DNA of 64,000 bases, taken from assembly GCA_963643225.1 (NCBI GenBank), contig CAVIIX010000012.1:1-64000 (forward strand), read 5' to 3'. The notes beneath the pieces were generated by a model. It ran no database searches, had not been told where the DNA came from, and saw nothing but the letters and a program-made list of their open reading frames with translations. This stretch comes from UBA1258 sp963643225. GTDB lineage: Bacteria > Bacillota > Clostridia > Lachnospirales > Lachnospiraceae. A program made the translations under genes and the position numbers. Shown here piece after piece: positions 58,466 through 64,000 of the stretch (the stretch's first letter is position 1; every line of letters starts with the position of its first letter).

Positions 58466-59893
58466 ATGAGTGACGACAATAAATATATTTTTGATATAGA
58501 TGCTCTTATAAAAGAGGAAAATGAAGAAATGAAGGAGGAGCGAAAGAAAAAGCACAGAAAAAGCCGTGTACTTTCCTGGGTATTCCTTCTTCTTTTTGCG
58601 GCTGCAATTATTGGAGCGGCTGCATTCTTTATTACAAAATATCTTTTGCCTTTTGATTCTTCTGATAAAGACAGCAATACATCTGCTACAGAGCTTGTAA
58701 AGGATCTAGTAGATGAGTTGCCGGTACCGGATGCGCCCGATGAAAATAATGAGAGCATCGTACATGAAGACGATGTAGTAATTTCAAATCCCGAGCCTGT
58801 TGTAATCGAGCCTACGGCAGATGAATTACTTGAAGAAGCAATTCGTGAATACATAAATTCAATGACCTTAGAAGACAGAGTGGCAGGCATATTTATCGTA
58901 ACCCCTGAAGGCTTAACAGGCGTAGGTACCGTTACCCGTGCAGGAGACGGCACAAAAACAGCTTTAGAAAAATATGCGGTAGGCGGCATCATATATTCAG
59001 CCAAAAACATGACAGGGGTCGATCAGTTTAAAACAGTAATAGAAAACACTAAAACCTATGCGCGTTACCCTTTATTTCTGGCAGTTGATGAAGAGCTTGG
59101 GGCCAGCACATTCGGTAAAAATTTAAAGGTAGCTTCAACTCAGACCGCCGCTGAAATCGGAGCGGGCGGTGACGCGGCAATTGCAAAGGTTGAAGAAGAA
59201 AAAATTGCAAAATATATGTCTGAATACGGGCTTAATTTAAATACAGGAATTGTGGCAGACGTTTTAACGGATGCAGACAATACAGTTATGAGCACACGCT
59301 CCTTTGGAAGTGATTTGAATTTAACTTCCGAAATGTCAGCATATGCGGTTTCGGCTCTTATAAATGCAGGCCTTTATTCAGGCGTTAAATTTTTCCCGGG
59401 ACAAGGCTTTGCAACTGCCGATACTTCAAACGGTCTTTCGGTATCTGCAAGAACCCGGGCAGAAATGGAAGAATGTGAATTTATAAGCTTTAAAGCTGCC
59501 ATCGATGCAGGTGCCACAATGCTTATGGTGAGCCATGTTTCTGCTCCTGACCTTACAGGGGACAATACTCCCTGCTCTTTATCAAAGACGGTTATGACAG
59601 ACCTGATTCGTAAGGAATGGGGATACGATAATTTAATACTCATTACAGATTCTTTAAGCAAGGCAGCAATTTCCTCTTATTATGAATCTTCAGAAGCCTG
59701 CATTATGGCTATCAAGGCAGGTGCTGACATGGTGCTGTGCCCGGAAAATTTTGAAGAAAGCTACGCGGCAGTCCTTGATGCAGTTAACAAAAACATCATC
59801 GCAGCCGAACGAATTGAGGATTCCCTCGTAAGAATATACAGACAGAAATTCAAGGACTTAACCCCTGACGAAATTAAAGCACTCATCAAATGA
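58466..59893 (+). CDS. GH3-like membrane-anchored protein with altered active site
   Basis: A 475-residue protein: a charged cytosolic N-terminus (1-34), one helix (35-58), an acidic linker (60-125), then a GH3 N-terminal-type (NagZ-like) TIM barrel to the end, facing outside. In active NagZ enzymes KHFPGHG and DSH supply binding and the acid/base histidine; here these are KFFPGQG (308-314) and DTS (319-321), so the histidine is missing. The usual D-[QE]-EGG is VDEELGA (207-213). The nucleophile Asp395 in LITDSLS is kept. It may be a non-catalytic peptidoglycan- or sugar-binding protein or use another acid. AGCGGG lies before the ATG. Its stop codon is in the terminator loop. Confidence 0.85.
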   Translation: MSDDNKYIFDIDALIKEENEEMKEERKKKHRKSRVLSWVFLLLFAAAIIGAAAFFITKYLLPFDSSDKDSNTSATELVKDLVDELPVPDAPDENNESIVHEDDVVISNPEPVVIEPTADELLEEAIREYINSMTLEDRVAGIFIVTPEGLTGVGTVTRAGDGTKTALEKYAVGGIIYSAKNMTGVDQFKTVIENTKTYARYPLFLAVDEELGASTFGKNLKVASTQTAAEIGAGGDAAIAKVEEEKIAKYMSEYGLNLNTGIVADVLTDADNTVMSTRSFGSDLNLTSEMSAYAVSALINAGLYSGVKFFPGQGFATADTSNGLSVSARTRAEMEECEFISFKAAIDAGATMLMVSHVSAPDLTGDNTPCSLSKTVMTDLIRKEWGYDNLILITDSLSKAAISSYYESSEACIMAIKAGADMVLCPENFEESYAAVLDAVNKNIIAAERIEDSLVRIYRQKFKDLTPDEIKALIK

Positions 59894-59990
59894 TGGGTGC
59901 TTTTTTAACCAGGTGCCGGGTTACAAGACTAAGGCACGTAGTGGCGCTTTTAGTAAAGCCGTAGTGAAGCAGATTGCGAATATTATTGAC
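59876..59990 (+). repeat. Dispersed intergenic repeat, copy E, merged with the GH3-like gene's terminator
   Basis: A terminator hairpin AAGCACTCATC/GATGGGTGCTT with a T-run (59877-59906) includes the stop codon. The repeat middle follows (AGGTGCCGGGTTACAAG, GGCACGTAGTGG), then the tail GCCGTAGTGAAGCAGATTGC and GAATATTATTGAC. Confidence 0.75.
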
Positions 59991-60047
59991 AATACATATA
60001 GAAAGCTTTGTTACTGTACGACAAAAACGTTCCGCCAGTATCGCAAT

Positions 60048-60656
60048 TTATAAAGCCTTTTTAATTGCTTCAAGCAGTTCAGCATAGGTTTCAAAGGCTT
60101 GAAGGTCGGGATTAGCTTCCTTGATTGCATCGGTACTCCTAAATAAAAAGCCTGCCTTACTTGCCTTTATCATGCCAAGATCGTTGTGGGAGTCGCCACT
60201 TGCGATTGTCTCAAAACCAACCGACTGTAAAGCCTTAACAGTTGAATATTTTGAATTTTCAACTCTCATTTTAAAGCCTGTGATATCACCGTTATCTGCT
60301 ACCTCCAGGGTGTTACAGAAAATGGTGGGCCAGCCTAATTTTTTCATTAAAGGTGTTGCAAACTGTGTAAAGGTGTCGCTTATGATGACTACCTGAGTGA
60401 TTTCTCTTAAAGCATCCAAAAATTCTTTTGCACCTGGCATAGGATCGATTTTAGCAATCGTATTCTGAATTTCCTTAAGACCTAAGCCGTGCTCCTTTAA
60501 AATTCCGATTCTCCATTTCATAAGCTTGTCGTAATCGGGCTCGTCACGGGTGGTTCTCTTAAGCTCGGGGATGCAGCTAGCTTCAGAAAATGCAATCCAG
60601 ATTTCCGGTACCAAAACGCCTTCAAGATCAAGGCATACTATATTCATATCGCTCAT
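60048..60656 (-). CDS. thrH: ThrH: phosphoserine phosphatase / homoserine phosphotransferase
   Basis: A 202-residue HAD-family protein of the ThrH type, which removes phosphate from phosphoserine and can pass it to homoserine. Motif I is CLDLEGVLVPEIW (8-20, DLE), motif II VVIISDTFTQFATPL near 89-103, motif III lysine in RVENSKYSTVKAL and motif IV ASGDSHNDLGMIKAS. The EIWIAFSE and PELKRTTRDEPDY cap segments separate it from SerB. It fits the nearby hom-ask genes, where no thrB is seen, and glyA, which uses serine. AAGGAG precedes the ATG; leftward, 54 bp after the repeat region. Confidence 0.9.
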   Translation of the reverse strand: MSDMNIVCLDLEGVLVPEIWIAFSEASCIPELKRTTRDEPDYDKLMKWRIGILKEHGLGLKEIQNTIAKIDPMPGAKEFLDALREITQVVIISDTFTQFATPLMKKLGWPTIFCNTLEVADNGDITGFKMRVENSKYSTVKALQSVGFETIASGDSHNDLGMIKASKAGFLFRSTDAIKEANPDLQAFETYAELLEAIKKAL

Positions 60657-60719
60657 AATATTCTCCTTAAAGTCGATTTCCGAAGGCTATTATAATTCAC
60701 GAGCGGTATTTTACGCAAG

Positions 60720-61580
60720 TCATTTACGATACATTGTGCGAAATTCGGAAGGGGTTATTCCTTTTATCTGCTTAAACATGCGTATAAAAGAGGAAAGAGA
60801 AGTAAAGCCTGAATTGTAGGCAACTTCCGTAATGCTGCATTCAGGGTTTGCCAAAAGTCTTTCCGCTGTGTAAATGCGCTGCTTGCTTAAATACTGATAA
60901 AAGGAATCGTTTGTAAACTGTTTAAAAAGACGGCTGAAATGGAATTTTGAAAAGCCTGCGATGTTTGCAATTTCCTCAAGGTTTAAGTCTTCCGTACAGT
61001 GAGTGTTTATGAAATCACAGATTTTCATGAATTTATCTGCATATTCCTGATGCTTGTTAGAGGCTAAAGAAAGACGCGGCGTCTCACGCGTAAAGTTTCG
61101 TCCTATGAGTACTAACATTGCCAGTACCTTGCTGTAAATTGCAGCTTCCGAAAAAGAACCGTTATTTAAATATTCATCTTTAATGGACAGCATCAGCCTT
61201 CTTAATTCGTCATAAATTTCAGGTACAGCTTCCGGAGTTGCAATATACACCGGCGAAAGAAAAGATATTATGGTTTCTATTTCTTTCATTCCCCTTAAAA
61301 TAGAAGGGTCTGCCTGAAATATTATTCTCACACCGCCTTCGCGTGGGTGAAAAAGAGAGTGAAGACAGCCCGGAGCGATAAATAAAATGTCACCGGGACG
61401 AAGAGTAATGCGTTCATTTAAGCATTCCGCATAATAGTGGTTTTCAAGAGGCATTATTATTTCAATTGGAGTATGCCAGTGTGGAGGATAGTCCTCAAGC
61501 TTATCGTTAACGTAAAGCCTTATATTGGTATTCTGTTTAAAATTGACGGTTTCGAATACTCCTTTAAGATTTTCTATCAT
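60720..61580 (-). CDS. AraC family transcriptional regulator
   Basis: A 286-residue regulator with a cupin sensor domain (YPPHWHTPIEIIMPLENHYY, LRPGDILFIAPGCLHSLF; about 31-85) and a C-terminal AraC DNA-binding domain (about 185-286: TEDLNLEEIANIAGFSKFHF, SRLFKQFTNDSFYQYLSKQR, ITEVAYNSGFTSLSSFIRMF, KQIKGITPSEFR). GGAGG precedes the ATG. It is divergent from the sugar-transporter operon at 61958 and very likely controls it. Confidence 0.93.
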   Translation of the reverse strand: MIENLKGVFETVNFKQNTNIRLYVNDKLEDYPPHWHTPIEIIMPLENHYYAECLNERITLRPGDILFIAPGCLHSLFHPREGGVRIIFQADPSILRGMKEIETIISFLSPVYIATPEAVPEIYDELRRLMLSIKDEYLNNGSFSEAAIYSKVLAMLVLIGRNFTRETPRLSLASNKHQEYADKFMKICDFINTHCTEDLNLEEIANIAGFSKFHFSRLFKQFTNDSFYQYLSKQRIYTAERLLANPECSITEVAYNSGFTSLSSFIRMFKQIKGITPSEFRTMYRK

Positions 61581-61621
61581 AATTACGCCCCTCCAGCGTA
61601 AACTTTATTAAAGCAATAATT

Positions 61622-61635
61622 TTGTATGCATACAA
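61622..61635. promoter_or_regulatory. TTGTATGCATACAA perfect palindrome upstream of araC-type gene
   Basis: A perfect 14-bp dyad 42-55 bp upstream of the AraC start codon. LacI-family or autoregulatory binding is possible; AraC proteins usually bind direct repeats rather than perfect dyads. Confidence 0.45.
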
Positions 61636-61815
61636 GTCAATTATTGCTGCTTTCATTTCAACTGTTGCGACACAAATGTCGGAGAAAATAACTAAAATTG
61701 CACGAAAAAACTGTACAAATTAGATGTCACCAAACCAAAAACTAAAAATTTGGACAAAAACGAGTATAAAAAACTGTAAAAAATCACAATAAATTAAAAA
61801 ACGATTAACGAAAAT

Positions 61816-61846
61816 AGCAACTTTTGATAATTTTAAAGCAACTTTT
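61816..61846 (+). promoter_or_regulatory. Direct repeats AGCAACTTTT spaced by 21 bp, likely AraC-type operator
   Basis: AGCAACTTTT occurs at 61816-61825 and 61837-61846, a 21-bp period (two helical turns), ending just upstream of the -35 position of the promoter at 61870-61878. This is the geometry of AraC-family activation sites. Confidence 0.55.
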
Positions 61847-61869
61847 CGTATGTAGCCGTATTTTTACTG

Positions 61870-61878
61870 TGCTATGGT
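61870..61878 (+). promoter_or_regulatory. Extended -10 of the sugar transporter operon
   Basis: TGC-TATGGT with a poor -35, as expected of an activator-dependent promoter. The ATG follows 79 bp later. Confidence 0.45.
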
Positions 61879-61957
61879 TTTCTTACAACCAGTTCTTCTG
61901 CAGAGGATGGCAAAATAAAAATTAAACATTGCATAAATGCACCAAGGGGGTAAATTT

Positions 61958-63238
61958 ATGAAGAAAAAGCTTTTAGCTCTCGTTCTTGCAACTGTTATGG
62001 CAATCGGCACATTAACAGGCTGCGGCAGCTCCAGTGAATCCGGAGTTCAGGAAATTACCTGGATGTTCTGGGATGACCTTGAGGCTACATCCGATTTGAT
62101 TTCTTTAGGCTATGCAGAAACTATCGAACGTTTCAACAAGGATTATGAAGGCGTTTACCACTGCACACCTATTACCACAAATCTTGAAGAGTATTACACA
62201 AAGTTAAATGCACTTGTTGCAGCAAAAGAAACACCTGACGTATTTATCGTATCTCCTGGTCCCAACCTCGACGATTACGTAAAGCCCGGCGTTGCAGCAT
62301 GTCTTGATGAGTACCTTGAAAAAGACGGTTGGAAAGAATCCTTCTCTTCTGACGCAGTATTCTCAGGCGGCACCTATGATGGCAAGATTTATGCCATTCC
62401 GCTTAACATTGCAGCAGCATGCGTATTCTATAACACAGAAATGTTTGAAAAGGCAGGAGCAGCAGTTCCTACCACATTTGATGAATTACTTGACTCCTGT
62501 GCTAAATTACAGGCAGCAGGCTATACACCTATTACTATTTCAGCAGGTACCGCATGGTGTCTTTCAATGGTAGCAGGTTATCTCTGCGACCGTAACGGCC
62601 TTGTTCTTGACGATGTATTAAATCACAAGACAGACTGGATGGATAGTAAGGTAATCAATGCAGCCAACCAGATTGTTGAATTATCTCAGTACTTCCAGCC
62701 TACAGCAGCAGGCGATGACAACGATATCGCAACAGCAGCTTTCTATAATGAAGAAGCAGCTATTCTTATCCAGGGCTCATGGGCTATCGCTCAGATCAAC
62801 GGTTCAAACCCTGCATTTGAAGAAAAGTGCGGCGTATTTGCATTCCCTGCAGTAGAAGGCGGCAACGATCCTAACAGAGTTATTGCAAAGTCAGACTCTC
62901 TTGCGATGAGCTCTACAACAAAACATCCCGAAGCAGCAGCTGCATTAATGAAATACTTCACAGACGATACAGCTCAGAAGTACACAGCTGAAGTAGGCGG
63001 TAAGATTCCTGTAACAGGCGTTCAGTACGACGAAACCAAGGCTCCAAAGGAACTTGCTTACGTTATGGACGTATTCAAAAACGCAACCGGTACATTCGGT
63101 TTCTATAACGAATCCTTATACGACACAGAAGCAGGTTCAACCTTTGATAACTGTTTCGTAGAAGTATTTAAGGGTGTAGCTCCAGAAGAAGCTTTAAAGC
63201 CTATTCAGGAATACTACGAAGAGAATGTTTGGAAATAA
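61958..63238 (+). CDS. Sugar ABC transporter substrate-binding lipoprotein
   Basis: A 426-residue family 1 extracellular solute-binding protein. The signal peptide MKKKLLALVLATVMAIG ends in the lipobox LTGC, so it is lipid-anchored. The mature domain has ITWMFWDDLEAT, VAAKETPDVFIVSPGPNLDD, AIPLNIAAACVFYNTEMFEK, IQGSWAIAQING and MSSTTKHPEAAAALMKYF, typical of di- and oligosaccharide binders. AAGGGGG supports the ATG at 61958 over 61937. It is first in an operon with a permease, under the divergent AraC. The sugar is unknown. Confidence 0.93.
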   Translation: MKKKLLALVLATVMAIGTLTGCGSSSESGVQEITWMFWDDLEATSDLISLGYAETIERFNKDYEGVYHCTPITTNLEEYYTKLNALVAAKETPDVFIVSPGPNLDDYVKPGVAACLDEYLEKDGWKESFSSDAVFSGGTYDGKIYAIPLNIAAACVFYNTEMFEKAGAAVPTTFDELLDSCAKLQAAGYTPITISAGTAWCLSMVAGYLCDRNGLVLDDVLNHKTDWMDSKVINAANQIVELSQYFQPTAAGDDNDIATAAFYNEEAAILIQGSWAIAQINGSNPAFEEKCGVFAFPAVEGGNDPNRVIAKSDSLAMSSTTKHPEAAAALMKYFTDDTAQKYTAEVGGKIPVTGVQYDETKAPKELAYVMDVFKNATGTFGFYNESLYDTEAGSTFDNCFVEVFKGVAPEEALKPIQEYYEENVWK

Positions 63239-63252
63239 CATAAAAACTCTTG

Positions 63253-63286
63253 CTCAGCACCCTGAAACACGGGTGCTGAGTTTTAT
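63253..63286 (+). terminator. Hairpin between binding-protein and permease genes
   Basis: CTCAGCACCC (63253-63262) and GGGTGCTGAG (63271-63280) are perfect arms followed by TTTTATG. In transporter operons such a hairpin lets the binding protein be made in excess over the permeases by partial termination and 3'-end protection. Confidence 0.88.
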
Positions 63287-63318
63287 GTTATATATGAAGG
63301 TATGAAGGGAAACATTTT

Positions 63319-64000
63319 ATGGATAAATTTTTCCGTAACAAAAAGGCGATCATAATTTTTATTGCGCCGGCATTTATTCTTTTTACGGCGGTTTTGTTTA
63401 TGCCGATTTGTAAGGCACTTTATTATTCGCTTTGTGATTACAAGGTAAATTACACCCCTGAATTTGTGGGTTTTAAGAATTACATCAAATTATTTACAAA
63501 AGACGACACCATGAGAAATGCCCTTAAAAACTCAATGTTCTTTATGGTATTTTCCTGTGTGTCACAGCTGATAATGGGTTTGATATTGGCTGCATTACTT
63601 ACGAATATAAAAAAGGGCAGAAACCTTTTTAAAAATATTTATTATTTACCCTGTGTACTTTCTTCGGCAGCTTTAGGCTTATTGTGGATGTTTGTGTTTA
63701 CACCAAAGCTTGGTATCAACCAGATGATGGCATCCTTAGGCATAATCGAAGACTGTACGAAGGGCCCTGAATGGCTCTTTAATACGGATGGAAACATTAT
63801 TTTACCTATCTGGGTAATTTCTTTTGTAGCCCTGTGGCAGTACGTGGGTCAGTCCATGATGCTTTACATGGCTCAGATTTCCGGTATCAGCAAGGATTTA
63901 TATGAAGCTTCCTATATTGACGGATGCACAAGAGGAAAGTCCTTTATTCACATTACACTTCCTTTAATAAGACCAATGATTGCAACTGCCATGAGCTTAA
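63319..64000 (+). CDS. Sugar ABC transporter permease (MalF-like), cut by the window end
   Basis: The first 227 residues of a membrane permease; the reading frame is open at the window end. Start ATG 63319 with GAAGGGA upstream. Helices are visible at IIIFIAPAFILFTAVLFMPI, SMFFMVFSCVSQLIMGLILA, ALGLLWMFVFTP and LPIWVISFVALWQYVGQSMM. The ATPase-coupling EAA motif is EASYIDGCTRGKSFIHITLP (about 195-214), as in MalF/UgpA-type permeases. It forms the transporter with the lipoprotein encoded upstream; a second permease is expected next. Confidence 0.93.
   Translation, partial: MDKFFRNKKAIIIFIAPAFILFTAVLFMPICKALYYSLCDYKVNYTPEFVGFKNYIKLFTKDDTMRNALKNSMFFMVFSCVSQLIMGLILAALLTNIKKGRNLFKNIYYLPCVLSSAALGLLWMFVFTPKLGINQMMASLGIIEDCTKGPEWLFNTDGNIILPIWVISFVALWQYVGQSMMLYMAQISGISKDLYEASYIDGCTRGKSFIHITLPLIRPMIATAMSL

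Larger units (their letters stand above)
61581..61957. other. Divergent regulatory region between AraC and the sugar transporter
   Basis: This 377-bp AT-rich gap has no gene. It holds the palindrome at 61622-61635, direct repeats at 61816-61846 and an extended -10 at 61870-61878, described separately. Confidence 0.6.

Noticed and set aside
58405..59010. 201-codon ORF antisense to the GH3-like gene
   Set aside because: Low-complexity Ser/Thr-rich translation of the opposite strand of a clear gene; a shadow.

Overview
The window looks like chromosomal DNA of a low-GC, anaerobic, plant-polysaccharide-using Firmicute, most plausibly a Lachnospiraceae member. The reasons are the AT-rich sequence, GGAGG-type ribosome binding sites, GH31 and GH2 glycosidases, repeated AraC regulators, LytS-type kinases, HD-GYP/EAL signalling proteins and the PheB-Hom-Ask operon. 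This is inference; no rRNA or tRNA gene was seen to settle taxonomy.

Layout. 1-2850 is an accessory patch: a leftward three-gene operon (DUF4417 protein, a toxin-like 140-aa protein, a small unknown) facing a phage-type XRE regulator, with a strong palindrome and operator-like repeats between them. 2883-6307 holds a low-molecular-weight phosphatase, a corrinoid-activator-like ASKHA ATPase, endonuclease III and a DnaQ-like exonuclease. 6560-26801 is mixed metabolism and housekeeping: GH31, TrmO, a membrane-anchored trigger-factor-like foldase, M18 aminopeptidase, AraC plus LacZ, RfbD, an Mrp ATPase, CarD, a Gld-type ABC export operon (ATPase, permease, GldG-like, DUF4340), CysS and a second GH2 enzyme. 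26843-34921 is a leftward signalling block: a response regulator with SARP/BTAD output, two 7TM LytS-type kinases (one without the phospho-accepting histidine), an HD-GYP protein and a kinase-like membrane protein that has lost catalytic motifs. 35076-43833 holds AraC, RidA and the arginine genes (argG divergent from GNAT-argJ-argB-argD), followed by an orphan membrane-anchored solute-binding protein. 43977-49876 carries comEA-comEC, holA and small conserved genes with a 5'-nucleotidase. 49999-53293 is an EAL-TPR-GGDEF protein and a lipid kinase. 53466-60656 is serine/glycine/threonine metabolism (GlyA, PheB, Hom, Ask, ThrH) interrupted by a candidate structured RNA and a GH3-like membrane protein with lost catalytic residues. 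60720-64000 is an AraC regulator divergent from a sugar ABC transporter that runs off the window.

The two most interesting non-coding signals are (i) a dispersed intergenic repeat of about 70-140 bp with a terminator-like hairpin and a conserved 3' tail ending near GAATATCATTGAC, present in at least six full or partial copies, and (ii) a strong promoter at 58071-58099 driving a roughly 300-nt region without a plausible gene that ends in a terminator. Several genes (nth, trmO, an AraC gene) have a -10 element so close to the ATG that they are probably leaderless.
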